The notes under the pieces are model-generated. The model saw only the letters and a program-made list of their open reading frames with translations, was not told the DNA's origin and did not search any database. 64,000 bases of DNA from JAEUJM01 sp044221555 (lineage in GTDB: Bacteria > Actinomycetota > Acidimicrobiia > Acidimicrobiales > DATDAH01), in the NCBI GenBank assembly GCA_044221555.1, contig JBGAOY010000002.1:124001-188000 (forward strand), read 5' to 3'. Within the stretch, counting starts at the first letter, position 1. The number at the start of each line of letters is the position of its first letter. The translations under genes and the position numbers were made by a program. Of the stretch, positions 9,108 to 18,308 are shown in pieces.

Positions 9108-10333
9108 AGTCGTTCACCGAGCGCAACCCGATCGTGATCGGGATCGTGGTCATCGCCCTCATCGCCGCCGCGGTGACGGGTGCGCTGGTGCTGAACGCCG
9201 GCGTGTTCAAGGGCCGCTACACGGTGAGTGCCCGGTTCACCGACGCCGCCGGCCTGCGCCCCGGCGACCGTGTGCGGGTGGCCGGTGTGCCGTCCGGTGA
9301 GGTGGCGTCGGTGCACGAGGAGGACGGTCAGGTCGAGGTGACCATGCGGGTGGACGACAGCGTCGAGCTCTCGGGGGACACCCGGGCCGCCGTGGTCGTG
9401 GAGACGGTGCTGGGCACCAAGACGGTGAAGCTGGAGACGGGCGACGACTGGGACCACCCCCTCGGCGACGGCGACGTGATCACCGAGACCGAGACCCCGG
9501 TCGAGGTGCTCGACCTGCAGAACATCGGCACCCGGCTGTTCACCGAGAGCGACGGGGCCGCGTTCGACGACCTGATCGACAGCCTGAACCAGATCACCGA
9601 GGACAAGCGCTCCGATGTCCGCCACATCGTGCGGGGCGTGAACCGGCTGACCACCGCGCTGAACAGCCGCGACCAGGAAGCCCGCGACCTGTTCGACTCG
9701 GCCGAGACCCTCACCCGCACACTGGCCGACCGCGACGACGACCTGGCCGGTGCGGTGGACGACCTCAACGTGGTGATCGGCGACCTGGCCGACCGGCGCC
9801 AGGAGCTCGAGACCCTGCTGGAGCAGACCTCGGAGGCCGCCGGTCGCCTGGCCGACCTCGTCGGCGACAACCGGCCCCAGCTCGACGCCGTGCTGGCCGA
9901 CCTGCACACGACGTTGGAGGTCATCGGCCGGCACCAGGTGGACCTGGCCGCCGGTGTCGGCTACCTGGGCGCCGCGCTCGAAGGGTTCTCGTCCATCGGG
10001 TACTCGGGCCCGGGCAACACCCCCAACGAGTGGGGCAACATCTTCACCCAGCTGATCGGGCCCGTCTCGCCGGACGGCATCCTGGGCGCCTGCGGCCCGT
10101 TCGACCGGGCGCTCGATCTGGCCTTCGGCCCCGACCCGCTGCCGTGCGACCAGCGGGAGGGGCCGCTGCCGAACACCTCCGGCTCGACCACCACCCCGCC
10201 GTCGGCGGGCGGACCGACACCCTCGATCCCCTCGACCGACCCCGCCGCCGGCGGTGGTGGATCGGGCTCGGGGGGCGCCGACCAGCTCGGCCAGCTCCTG
10301 GCGCCGCTGCTGGCCACGGGGGGTGGCTCGTGA
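9104..10333 (+). CDS. mceC: Mce family protein, operon 1 position C
   Basis: A 409-residue Mce protein beginning at the ATG at 9104, overlapping the previous stop by four bases. It has an N-terminal anchor (IVIGIVVIALIAAAVTGALVL), an MCE domain (ARFTDAAGLRPGDRVRVAGV; VLGTKTVKLET), a long helical stretch with repeated leucine/aspartate pattern, and a low-complexity Pro/Gly/Ser/Thr tail of about 50 residues. Such tails are common at the distal end of Mce proteins. Its operon 2 counterpart is 25774-26865. Confidence 0.9.
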   Translation: MKSFTERNPIVIGIVVIALIAAAVTGALVLNAGVFKGRYTVSARFTDAAGLRPGDRVRVAGVPSGEVASVHEEDGQVEVTMRVDDSVELSGDTRAAVVVETVLGTKTVKLETGDDWDHPLGDGDVITETETPVEVLDLQNIGTRLFTESDGAAFDDLIDSLNQITEDKRSDVRHIVRGVNRLTTALNSRDQEARDLFDSAETLTRTLADRDDDLAGAVDDLNVVIGDLADRRQELETLLEQTSEAAGRLADLVGDNRPQLDAVLADLHTTLEVIGRHQVDLAAGVGYLGAALEGFSSIGYSGPGNTPNEWGNIFTQLIGPVSPDGILGACGPFDRALDLAFGPDPLPCDQREGPLPNTSGSTTTPPSAGGPTPSIPSTDPAAGGGGSGSGGADQLGQLLAPLLATGGGS

Positions 10334-11877
10334 TCCGGCGGCTCGGTCGCGTGGTGGCGCTGGTGCTCGCGCTGGCGGTGGTGGCGCCGTCGTGCGCGCT
10401 GATCGGGCGCGGCGACACCTACCGGGTGGACGTCGACTTCGAGCGTGCCGTCAACCTGTACCCGGGCTCGCCCGTGCGGGCCCTGGGCATCGAGGTGGGC
10501 AGCATCACCGGTGTCAGGAACCGTCACGGGGTGGTGCGGGTGACGATGGCCATCGACGACGGCACCGACCTCCCGGCCGACGCCCGGGCCGTGGTGGTAC
10601 CGGTCACCGTCCTGGGCGAGCGCTACGTCCAGCTCTCGCCGGTCTACGACGGCGGCCCCAAGCTCCACGACGGCGACGTGATCCCCATCGAGCGCACCCA
10701 GGTGCCCTTCGAGATCGACGAGCTGCTCCGCGGCCTCGACGACTACCTCGGCCAGATCGACCCCGAGCGGGCGGGCGACCTGGTGACCCACCTGGCCAAC
10801 CTGCTCGAGGACCAGGGCCAGGACCTCAACGACCTCATCCACAACGCCTCGGGCACGGTCGACCTCCTCGCCGACAAGGGTGACGAGCTGGGGGCGATCG
10901 TCGAGTCGCTCAGCCGCCTCACCACCACCCTCGGCGGTCGCACCCAGGCGGTGCAGGACCTGATCCGCAGCTACAACACCGTCACCGGCGTGCTGGCCAC
11001 CGACCAGGACGACCTGAACGCGTTCATCACGAACCTCGATAGCGCCGCGGTCGAGCTCGGCGGCCTGCTCGAACGCCACCGCGACCCGCTGCGCGACGAC
11101 ATCGGCACGCTCACCACGACGGGCCGGACGCTCGAGCGCAACATCGACCGCTTGGAGCTGGCCCTCGAGTCCACGCCTCGCCTGTTCGCGGCGGCGGCTC
11201 GGGCATACGACCCGCAGCGCAACGTGCTGGTGCTGAACAACCAGCTCGAGCCGGGGCTGGCCACCGACCTCTACAAAGCGCGGCTGCGGGATCGTCTGGC
11301 GGGGCTGTGCCGCCGCATCATCGTGGCCCTGGGGGGACCCGACGCCGCGGCCGCGGCCGGGTTGCTGGCCGCGGACTGCGCCAACGCGTCGAGCCCGTTC
11401 TGGGACGCCCTGTTCACCAGTGCGCCGCCGGCGCCCGACGGTCCCGCGCCCGCCGAACCTCCGGCCGACCTCCCGGTCACGCCGCCGGCCGTGCCCGAGC
11501 TGCCGATCCCCGATCTGCCCACGCTGGCCGACGGGCTCGACCTGCTGGCCGGGCTGATCAACCCCGACCAGCTGGGATCGCTGCAGGGCCTGTCGCCGCA
11601 GTTGCTGGCCGCGGTCGACGCCCTCACCGACCGGCAGGTGGCGGCCCTCGCCTTCCTCACGCCCGACCAGATCGCCGCGTTGCGATCGGTCGACCCCGCC
11701 GACCTCGGCCCCACCATCGACCGCATCATCGCCGGCCGGCTCGACCCCGCCACCCTGCTCGACCAGCCGCTACTGCCTCCTGCGCCGGCAGGGGGGTCCG
11801 GCGGGGCCGGAGGCAGCGGCGGCACGGGCGCCGGGCTGGGCGGGGCACTGGGTGGCGCGCTCGGAGGTGGCGGCTGA
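10330..11877 (+). CDS. mceD: Mce family protein, operon 1 position D (probable lipoprotein)
   Basis: A 515-residue Mce protein starting at GTG 10330, which overlaps the previous stop (GTGA). The N-terminal signal ends in VVAPSC, a weak lipobox because position -3 is Ala. The MCE domain (FERAVNLYPGSPVRALGIEVG; VLGERYVQLSP) is followed by a helical region and an unusually long C-terminal extension of about 150 residues, with a proline-rich linker, a helical DQLGSLQGLSPQLLAAV segment and a Gly-rich end. The operon 2 counterpart (24743-25777) lacks this extension and has a clear lipobox. Confidence 0.88.
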   Translation: MIRRLGRVVALVLALAVVAPSCALIGRGDTYRVDVDFERAVNLYPGSPVRALGIEVGSITGVRNRHGVVRVTMAIDDGTDLPADARAVVVPVTVLGERYVQLSPVYDGGPKLHDGDVIPIERTQVPFEIDELLRGLDDYLGQIDPERAGDLVTHLANLLEDQGQDLNDLIHNASGTVDLLADKGDELGAIVESLSRLTTTLGGRTQAVQDLIRSYNTVTGVLATDQDDLNAFITNLDSAAVELGGLLERHRDPLRDDIGTLTTTGRTLERNIDRLELALESTPRLFAAAARAYDPQRNVLVLNNQLEPGLATDLYKARLRDRLAGLCRRIIVALGGPDAAAAAGLLAADCANASSPFWDALFTSAPPAPDGPAPAEPPADLPVTPPAVPELPIPDLPTLADGLDLLAGLINPDQLGSLQGLSPQLLAAVDALTDRQVAALAFLTPDQIAALRSVDPADLGPTIDRIIAGRLDPATLLDQPLLPPAPAGGSGGAGGSGGTGAGLGGALGGALGGGG

Positions 11878-12899
11878 TGGCCCGGATGGAGACCTCACCA
11901 GATGGTGGGCGGTGCCGCTCGTGGCGGCTGGTCGCCGCCGTGGGGGTCGTCGCCTCGCTCGCCCTCGGGGGGTGCTCGCTGGTGGGTGGCGGCGGTGACA
12001 CGATCACCGTGTCGGCCACCTTCGACGACGTGGCCGACATGGCCCCGGGCGCACCGGTCCAGATGGCCGATGTGCGGATCGGCAACGTGTCCGGCATCCA
12101 CCTCGACCGGTCGGGGAGCCGGGCGACGCTCGAGCTCACCATCGACGCCGGCGCCGGGGTGCCCGCCGACGTGACCGGGCGCGTGCGCCGCACCAGCCCG
12201 CTGGGGGAGAAGTTCGTCGAGCTGCGCCCACCCGAGGGTGGGGGTGGCCGGGAGCTCCTGGCCGACGGTGACGAGGTGGCCGAGACCGAGGTGGTGCCCG
12301 ACTTCGAGCAACTGGTGGCGTCGGGCACCGACGTGTTCGGCGCGGTGGGCGCATCGCAGATCGCCACCCTGCTGAACGAGGGGGCCCGAGGGTTCGGTGG
12401 CCGGGGCGCCCAGATCCGCGAGGTGCTGACCAACGTGGCCGACATCGCCCACGGCTACAACCAGCGCACCGACGACCTGACCCGACTCGTGCAGTCGATC
12501 GACGAGCTGGCGTCCACCACCGGTCCCGCCGCCGAGGCCCACGCCGAGGCCATCGAGCACCTGGCCGAGACCACCCGCATCCTCGACGAGCAGTCCGACC
12601 ACCTGCTCGACCTGCTCGACTCGCTCCGTCGGGTGGCCCGCGAGAACAGCGACCTGCTCGAGGCCCACTTCGACGAGGTCGAGCGCCAGGTCGACGCCCT
12701 GCGGTCGGTGACCGACGCCGTCGCCGACGAGCAGGAGGCCCTCGCCCGTCTGGTGCAGCACGGGGCCGAACACAACGAGGCCCTACGCCTGGGCACCAAC
12801 GGCGACTTCGCCCAGGTGCTGAACGACTTCGTGCTCTGCGGGTTGCCCGGTGGTGGCGACCAGCCGGGCGACCCCGTCAACTCCTGCAGCGGAAGGTAG
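11877..12899 (+). CDS. mceE: Mce family lipoprotein, operon 1 position E
   Basis: A 340-residue Mce protein, start ATG 11877 overlapping the previous stop (TGATG). The signal peptide ends in LALGGC, a good lipobox, so the mature protein is probably lipid-anchored outside the membrane. The MCE domain (ATFDDVADMAPGAPVQMADV; SPLGEKFVEL) is followed by a long acidic helical region with regular Leu spacing and a C-terminal Cys pair. In mycobacteria the fifth Mce protein is also the lipoprotein, which fits this position. Confidence 0.92.
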   Translation: MARMETSPDGGRCRSWRLVAAVGVVASLALGGCSLVGGGGDTITVSATFDDVADMAPGAPVQMADVRIGNVSGIHLDRSGSRATLELTIDAGAGVPADVTGRVRRTSPLGEKFVELRPPEGGGGRELLADGDEVAETEVVPDFEQLVASGTDVFGAVGASQIATLLNEGARGFGGRGAQIREVLTNVADIAHGYNQRTDDLTRLVQSIDELASTTGPAAEAHAEAIEHLAETTRILDEQSDHLLDLLDSLRRVARENSDLLEAHFDEVERQVDALRSVTDAVADEQEALARLVQHGAEHNEALRLGTNGDFAQVLNDFVLCGLPGGGDQPGDPVNSCSGR

Positions 12900-12910
12900 G
12901 CGTCGATCCG

Positions 12911-14362
12911 ATGGTGCCCAAGCGCGTACTGCTCAACCTGGGGGTGTTCTTCGCGATCTCGTTCGCCCTGGTGATCTACGGGGCGGTCACGTTGCTCGGC
13001 AACCCGCTGGCCGAACGGCGGACCGCGACCGCGGTGTTCCCCGACGCCTCCGGGATCCTCGAGAACTTCAGTGCCTCGATGAACGGCGTGGTGATCGGCC
13101 ACGTCACCGACGTCCGCCTCGACGGCGACGCCGCCCGCGTGACCGTGTCGCTCGACCCGGGCCAGGAGCTGCCGGGCGACGTCCAGGCCAGCATCGTGCG
13201 GGCCAGCGCTGTGGGCGAGCAGCGGATCGAGTTCACCCCCATGCGCGGGGGTGACGAGCCGCCGCTCCCCGACGGTGCCGAGGTTCCCGTCGCGCCGAAC
13301 ACCGACCCGCCGGAGATCAGCAGGGTGATCGACACCGTCGACGAGCTGCTCCAGGCCATCCCGGCCGAGGACCTGAACACGGTGGTGCACGAGTCGGCCA
13401 TCGCGCTGCGGGGGCGTGAGCGCGACCTGCGGGCCCTGACGCGGAACATCGACGTGTTCAACCGGGAGTTCGACCAGCACGAGGAGGGGTTCCGCCAACT
13501 GCTGGCCACGTCGCCCGGCCTCCTCGACGCCCTCACCGAGGTGGCCCCCGAGCTGCGCAGCGGCATCCACAACACCGCCGAGCTCACGGGCCTGCTGGCC
13601 GACCGCCGGGCCGATCTCACCCAACTGCTGCGCGACGGCGCCGACTTCGGTGCCGTCGCCGACGACCTGATCGTCGACCAGTCGGCCAACCTGGCCTGCC
13701 TGGCCAGCGACTTCGCAGCCCTGTCCGACTTCGCCGGCAGCCCCGGCCCCCTGGCCGACCTGACCTACTCGCTCGACCACAACCAGGACTTCTTCGGGCC
13801 GGTCAACGCCCTGGCGGTCCACGGCCACGCCATCGGCTTCCCCGAGTACGGCAGCTCGGAGCGCAACGACCAGGGCTGGCTGCGGGTGCAGACCATGGTG
13901 CCCCCAGGCGAGCCGCCGGCCAGCCGGTACTCGTCCATCCGGGCCACGCCCGACATCGCCCCCGGCGGCGCCTGCGTGAACGCGTTCGGCCGGGGCGCGG
14001 GCCCCGCCGGCCAGGCCGACCCTCCCGAGCCCGCACGGCGAGGTGGCTACGACGAGCCGGCGACCGTGCCCGTCGACCTGGCCGCGGTGGACGGCTCGGG
14101 TGCCGGCGCCACCACCGATCAGGACGCCGCCGCCACCGGCACGGGCGACACGCCCCGGGGCGACGACACCGAGGCCTCTCGCGGCGGCGCCACCGAGCCC
14201 GAACCGGGCGCCCGCGAGGACGCCGCACCCATCCGGTCCGACCGGGAGCCGTCGTCCGGCGCCCTCAGCATGTTCCAGGTACTGGCCGTGCTGGTCGTCT
14301 TCGTGGCGGCCGCCGGGATCGTCCGACTGGTGAGCGTCCTGCGGCGCTCGTCGCACTCATGA
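12911..14362 (+). CDS. mceF: Mce family protein, operon 1 position F
   Basis: A 483-residue Mce protein with an N-terminal anchor (LGVFFAISFALVIYG), MCE domain (VFPDASGILENFSASMNGVVIG; AVGEQRIEFTP), helical region, an acidic low-complexity stretch at about residues 375-445 and a C-terminal membrane segment (VLAVLVVFVAAAGIVRLV). Membrane segments at both ends are also seen in the position-F protein of operon 2 (22066-23370), so a C-terminal anchor seems characteristic of this subunit here. It starts 11 bases after the previous stop. Confidence 0.9.
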   Translation: MVPKRVLLNLGVFFAISFALVIYGAVTLLGNPLAERRTATAVFPDASGILENFSASMNGVVIGHVTDVRLDGDAARVTVSLDPGQELPGDVQASIVRASAVGEQRIEFTPMRGGDEPPLPDGAEVPVAPNTDPPEISRVIDTVDELLQAIPAEDLNTVVHESAIALRGRERDLRALTRNIDVFNREFDQHEEGFRQLLATSPGLLDALTEVAPELRSGIHNTAELTGLLADRRADLTQLLRDGADFGAVADDLIVDQSANLACLASDFAALSDFAGSPGPLADLTYSLDHNQDFFGPVNALAVHGHAIGFPEYGSSERNDQGWLRVQTMVPPGEPPASRYSSIRATPDIAPGGACVNAFGRGAGPAGQADPPEPARRGGYDEPATVPVDLAAVDGSGAGATTDQDAAATGTGDTPRGDDTEASRGGATEPEPGAREDAAPIRSDREPSSGALSMFQVLAVLVVFVAAAGIVRLVSVLRRSSHS

Positions 14363-14373
14363 GGAGAACCACC

Positions 14374-15261
14374 ATGGCCCTGTCCGGAGCAGTGACCGAG
14401 GCGAGCGACGCGACGGCGAGCGACGAGGTGCTCGACGTCGAGGTCGATGATCTCGACGCCGACGATCGTGAGGTCGACGATCGTGAGGTCGACGATCGTG
14501 AGGTCGCCGATGGTGAAGTCGGCGGGCGTGAGGTCGACGCCGAGGGAGCGGTCGTCGTCGAGATCGAGGACGGCGATGACGATGGCGACTCGGATGCCGA
14601 CGCGGATGCCGACGACGAGGCCGACGCCGGCGGCTCGCGGTGGGCCGCACGCCGGCGACGGGTCGCACGATCCGACCCGGCCGACGCCGACCGGGGTGGT
14701 GACACGCCGTCGTACGGCCCGCTGACGGTGGTGCTGGCGGTGCTCGCCGTCGCCGGCCTGGCCGGCACGCTGTTCTTCGGCTTCGCGTGGAACCGGGAGC
14801 GCACCGCCGACGCCGCCGAGGCGTCGATGCGCACGACCGCCAGCGACTTCCTCGTTGCGCTCTTCGACTTCGACGGGCGCACCATCGACGACGACTTCGA
14901 CAACATCATGAGCTACGCCACCGGCGACTTCGCCGATCAGGCCGAGGCGCAGTTCGCCGACGACGACACCAGGGCCGCCCTCCGCGAGGTGCAGGCGTCG
15001 AGCCGGGTCGAGGTGCGCGACCTGTTCGTCCAGAGCTTCGACGGCGACCGGGGCCGGGTGTTCGCCGTGGTCGACCAGACCATCGCCAACAACCAGTTCC
15101 CCCAGCCCCGCAGCGACCAGGTGCGCCTCGAGGTGGGCCTGCGCCGGGTGGACGGTGACTGGAAGGTGGCCACCCTCGACGTGCTCGAGGCCCCCGCGGC
15201 CCAGGCCGCGGTCGCCGGCGGCACCGTGCCGACCGGCTCCGGCTCCGGCTCCGGCGGCTGA
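14374..15261 (+). CDS. Mce-associated membrane protein (Mam-like), operon 1
   Basis: About 295 residues from the ATG at 14374, chosen because GGAG lies seven bases upstream; an ATG at 14359 overlaps the previous stop and adds five residues. The first 90 residues are extremely acidic (Asp/Glu repeats partly built from a 15-nt tandem repeat), then a basic patch (RWAARRRRVAR), one membrane segment (LTVVLAVLAVAGLAGTLFF) and an extracytoplasmic domain of the Mce-associated/SnoaL-like type ending in a Gly/Ser tail. Such proteins stabilise Mce complexes in mycobacteria. It closes operon 1. Confidence 0.85.
   Translation: MALSGAVTEASDATASDEVLDVEVDDLDADDREVDDREVDDREVADGEVGGREVDAEGAVVVEIEDGDDDGDSDADADADDEADAGGSRWAARRRRVARSDPADADRGGDTPSYGPLTVVLAVLAVAGLAGTLFFGFAWNRERTADAAEASMRTTASDFLVALFDFDGRTIDDDFDNIMSYATGDFADQAEAQFADDDTRAALREVQASSRVEVRDLFVQSFDGDRGRVFAVVDQTIANNQFPQPRSDQVRLEVGLRRVDGDWKVATLDVLEAPAAQAAVAGGTVPTGSGSGSGG
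14461..14535 (+). repeat. 15-nt tandem repeat inside the Mam-like gene
   Basis: Three exact copies of gacgatcgtgaggtc (14461-14505) are followed by two diverged copies to 14535. They encode DDREV-type pentapeptides in the acidic N-terminal region. The period is a multiple of three, so copy-number change would keep the frame. Confidence 0.9.
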
Positions 15262-15411
15262 CGCCGGCGGGGCGGCGCCCACGGGGCACGTCAAAGGCAA
15301 CGGCGCGAAGAACGGGGGCGGGCGTGGTCTGCCGGCGCTCGAATCGGTTCAATCGCCACGCTGCGTGTCCAACTCACCACCCGCTCGTTGATGTCCAGCG
15401 GCCATCCAGCG

Positions 15412-15441
15412 CCGGGTGACCGCCCGAACGCGGTCACCCGG
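15412..15441. terminator. Hairpin between mce operon 1 and the HNH gene
   Basis: A perfect 12-bp inverted repeat (CCGGGTGACCGC / GCGGTCACCCGG) with a 6-nt loop lies between two convergent genes. No T-run follows on either strand, as is usual in high-GC actinobacteria, so it could stop transcription from either side. Confidence 0.65.
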
Positions 15442-15536
15442 ACGACACGTTCACGAAGCGTCACTGTCTTGAGCAGCCCCGGAGCATCGGACAGGGAATC
15501 CCTGCCCGAGGGGACCTCGTTTCGGGAGGGAGCTGG

Positions 15537-16988
15537 TCAGGCGGCGTGCTGGGGTGGGCCGGTGTCCGACTCGATCCGGTCTTCGAGCCAGGGTTGTTGG
15601 CCGGGCGGGCGCATGGGGCGTTTGCCGGTGCCGGGTTCGAGCAGCCATCCCGCATGGGTCTTCAGCCGGTGGTCGTGGGGACAGAGCCAGTCGAGGTTGG
15701 CGAGCTCGGTGATGTGGATCTTGTGCCAGTCGACGCGGTGGTCGATCTGGAGGTGTTGGGTGGCGGGGCAGCCTTCGCGGGTGCAGCCGATGTTGAGGAG
15801 GTCGAGGACGACTTGTTGGCGGGCGGTGGTGCGCCGGCCGAGGTGGGTGACGTTGAACACGTCGCGGCCGTTGGTGAGGACGAGGTCGATGGCGGCGTCG
15901 GGGAGGAACGCTTTGAGGTCGGCGATGGAGACGGGGCCGTAGCCGTGGATGTCGCAGAGGTCACCGGGTTCGGTGTGGCCTCGTTTGAGGGCGGGGAGAT
16001 CGACGCGCATGATGATGCGGGCGTCCGCCCGGATCGGCGCCCGCGGCGCCGGCGCCGCCGGTGCCGCCGGTGCCGGGGGTGTGGGCCCGGACGGTGCCGG
16101 GGAAGGGCCGCCGGCGGCGTTGTGGGGGTCGTCGTCGGCTCGACGGTAGGGGGTGTTGTTGGACCCGGTCTCGGGCTGGGCATCGGTGTCGTCCCCGACT
16201 CGACCGGTGGCGTCACCGCCAGAGGTGGACTCACGGGCAGCGGGGGTGTCGAGGTCGAGGAGCCCGACGTAGGCCATGAACGCGTCGAACGCGAGGGCGT
16301 CGGCGCGTTCGCGGCGTCCTTCGCGCCGGGCCTTGGCGAAGGCGTGTTCGATGAAGGGCTTGATCTGGGCGTTGAGCCGGGCGGTGAGGTGCGCGGGTCC
16401 GTTGAACCGCCCCCATCCTTCGCCCAGGGTGTTGGTGCCGCACAGGAAGGATCGGTTCTTGTGCGCGGCACGGGCGCGGGCCTCGTCGTCGCCCAACGCG
16501 GCGGCCTTGCGGGCCTTGGCCTTGCGGTTCAGCTCGCCGAGCGAACCCTTGCGGGCCGCGTCGAGCAGTTCCCGCTCCGCCGTCGGGTCCGCGGCGGCGC
16601 CGTCGGCGAGGGCCTTGGCCTGATCGGACGAGAACTCCCCGTTGCGGACCGCGTCCGCCGCGTCGGGCAGTTCCCGCAGGCGTTTCGAGCATTCGAGATC
16701 ACGCTGTGCGTCGCTCGTGGACTGGCCGGTCTGTCGGGCCAGCCACTCCGCTGCGGATCGTTCCCCGGACTGACCGAACAACGATTCGTTGTCGACTCGC
16801 CGGGACAGCACCAGGCGCAACCCGGCGGCGGCTTTCTCGAACACTCGAAGCTTCGATACCGCCGCACACGGCACGTACGGCGTTCTGGTGGGCCAGCGGT
16901 TGGCCGTGGTGACAAGGGTCCGACGACGGTCAGGTGCTGGCTGCCTGGCGGACAGCCGGTACTCGGGCTGCCACTCGGCCCCTTGCAC
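15537..16988 (-). CDS. DUF222 / HNH endonuclease domain protein (13E12-repeat type), possibly 5'-altered
   Basis: The longest reading frame gives 483 residues from GTG 16988. The DUF222 helical domain starts near residue 45 (SAAEWLARQTGQS) and runs to about 235, followed by a Pro/Ala-rich linker and a C-terminal HNH domain with C-x4-C, LQIDHRVDW and LCPHDHRLKTH, the usual zinc and catalytic elements. These are nuclease-like proteins of unclear function, often present in several copies in actinobacteria. The first 45 residues do not look like DUF222 sequence; translation may start further inside (GTG before FEKAAAG) or the gene may have lost its true 5' end near 16860. Confidence 0.78.
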   Translation of the reverse strand: MQGAEWQPEYRLSARQPAPDRRRTLVTTANRWPTRTPYVPCAAVSKLRVFEKAAAGLRLVLSRRVDNESLFGQSGERSAAEWLARQTGQSTSDAQRDLECSKRLRELPDAADAVRNGEFSSDQAKALADGAAADPTAERELLDAARKGSLGELNRKAKARKAAALGDDEARARAAHKNRSFLCGTNTLGEGWGRFNGPAHLTARLNAQIKPFIEHAFAKARREGRRERADALAFDAFMAYVGLLDLDTPAARESTSGGDATGRVGDDTDAQPETGSNNTPYRRADDDPHNAAGGPSPAPSGPTPPAPAAPAAPAPRAPIRADARIIMRVDLPALKRGHTEPGDLCDIHGYGPVSIADLKAFLPDAAIDLVLTNGRDVFNVTHLGRRTTARQQVVLDLLNIGCTREGCPATQHLQIDHRVDWHKIHITELANLDWLCPHDHRLKTHAGWLLEPGTGKRPMRPPGQQPWLEDRIESDTGPPQHAA

Positions 16989-17088
16989 GCTGGTGCGGCC
17001 ACTCGGCTGCCGATGTTCACGGCCGCCCGCCTGGCCGGAGTACCTCTTCAGTGTCTGCCGGGGCCCGCTGCCAGGCGGGCGGCACGGG

Positions 17089-18090
17089 ATGGTGGCGCAC
17101 GAGCTCTACGAAGTGCGGGCCCACAACGGCTCGGTGCGGGCCGCCGGTGAGTTCCACGACGTCACCCTCGGGTCCTACACCGCGCGGTTCCAGATCGGGG
17201 GCATCGACCAGGCCGAGCCGAAGAACGAGCCCTTCTGGGGCGAGGCGGTGTGGATCCCCACCTCGACCGCACACGTCCGGGTCCCCGAGGTCAACCGCCT
17301 GCCGGTCCTGCGATTCACCCGGTCGACCTCGCACGGGTCGACCGGGGCCAACGGCCTCGACGCCTACGGCCTCCCGGGCTTCCGCACCCTCGGTCCCGAC
17401 CTCCCCACGGAGACCCTCGCTCCCATCGCCCAGGCGTGCAGCCCGTGGCTCCCCACCCGCGCCGACGCCCACGTCGAGCTCCGGGTGCGCTACGGCCTGG
17501 TGGCGCTGACGGTCAACGGCTACCGGGCCGACGACGCTGATCTGCGCCACCTGCTCGCCACCGCGGAAGGCGTCGCCGAGGCGCTCGCAGCCCTGACACC
17601 TGCGCCCTTGGGCGTCCCGTTCGACACGCTGGGCCCCGCCGCGGGCACCGTGGCGGGGCTGCCGGGCCACCCGGTGCCGCTGCCCGACCTGGTCCCGCTC
17701 TGCGCACAGCAGGCCCGTCAGTGGGGCCTGCTCCACGAGGACCCGGCCCACCTGCTCGCTCTGCTCCCCCGATGCCCCATCCCCGGCGCCCCCTCCGGCG
17801 TGCTCGCGGGTCGGTTTCCCGGCGGGTCGATGCCGGCGCGTGTGGTGTGGTTCGAGCAGGGCGGCCGCACGACGGGCAGTGTCCGCGGTGGCGTGATCCT
17901 CGCGGCGTCACCCGGCGCCTCGACCGCAGTGGGCGGCGTGCTGCACCCGCAGACGGAGTCGTACGTCGAGGTGGTCGAGGGCACGGCCTACTGCTGGCGC
18001 AAGGCCCGGTCGTTCGGCACGCTCGACGCCGATGCCCTCGTCGCCGCGGCGGCGGCGACCCTCGACGCCACGCAGGTCGCCGCGTTCTGA
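17089..18090 (+). CDS. Protein of unknown function
   Basis: A 333-residue protein from the ATG at 17089; codon use fits its neighbours and the frame is open throughout. I recognise no family. The N-terminal part is beta-rich with PFWGEAVWIPTS and RLPVLRFTRSTSHGS; the centre is Ala/Leu/Pro-rich; the C-terminal part has alternating hydrophobics (ARVVWFEQGG, SYVEVVEGTAYCW). There is no signal peptide or membrane helix, so it is probably cytoplasmic. It diverges from the HNH gene and converges on the LAS-type hydrolase gene. Confidence 0.65.
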   Translation: MVAHELYEVRAHNGSVRAAGEFHDVTLGSYTARFQIGGIDQAEPKNEPFWGEAVWIPTSTAHVRVPEVNRLPVLRFTRSTSHGSTGANGLDAYGLPGFRTLGPDLPTETLAPIAQACSPWLPTRADAHVELRVRYGLVALTVNGYRADDADLRHLLATAEGVAEALAALTPAPLGVPFDTLGPAAGTVAGLPGHPVPLPDLVPLCAQQARQWGLLHEDPAHLLALLPRCPIPGAPSGVLAGRFPGGSMPARVVWFEQGGRTTGSVRGGVILAASPGASTAVGGVLHPQTESYVEVVEGTAYCWRKARSFGTLDADALVAAAAATLDATQVAAF

Positions 18091-18103
18091 CGGCTGCGCC
18101 TGC

Positions 18104-18120
18104 GGCTCGTCCATCGAGCC
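18104..18120. terminator. Small GC hairpin after the unknown gene
   Basis: GGCTCG / CGAGCC with a 5-nt loop, 14 bases past the stop at 18090 and between convergent genes. The short stem makes this a weak terminator call. Confidence 0.35.
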
Positions 18121-18195
18121 GAACGGAACCATGCGACGCGAGCCGAAGCACGCGCCCCCGTGTTCGCGCCCAGGGTGGGCCACAACCCGAGGCCC

Positions 18196-18291
18196 GTCGG
18201 AAGGTCGCTGAGCGGCCGCCAGCCCCGGCCGGGTCGACACCCCATGCGGGGAGTGGCGACCGGCGGGGCCTGTCGGAAGGTCGCTGAGCGG
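18196..18291. repeat. 20-bp direct repeat in a convergent intergenic region
   Basis: The 20-mer gtcggaaggtcgctgagcgg occurs exactly at 18196-18215 and 18272-18291, 76 bp apart. A shorter related piece (cccgaaggccgct) follows the second copy. No gene is seen in the 218-bp gap. Confidence 0.85.
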
Positions 18292-18308
18292 TAGCCGCCC
18301 GAAGGCCG

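Noticed and set aside
12455..14356. A 633-codon open frame on the minus strand across the mce operon 1 E/F genes, and similar long antisense frames at 4643-5842, 8855-9934 and 50255-53329
   Set aside because: They are shadows of real genes caused by very high GC. They lack ribosome-binding sites, give His/Arg/Gly-rich sequence without domain likeness, and the sense strand carries clear families.
14461..14535. Possible CRISPR-like array
   Set aside because: The units are contiguous 15-nt tandem repeats in a coding frame with no spacers.
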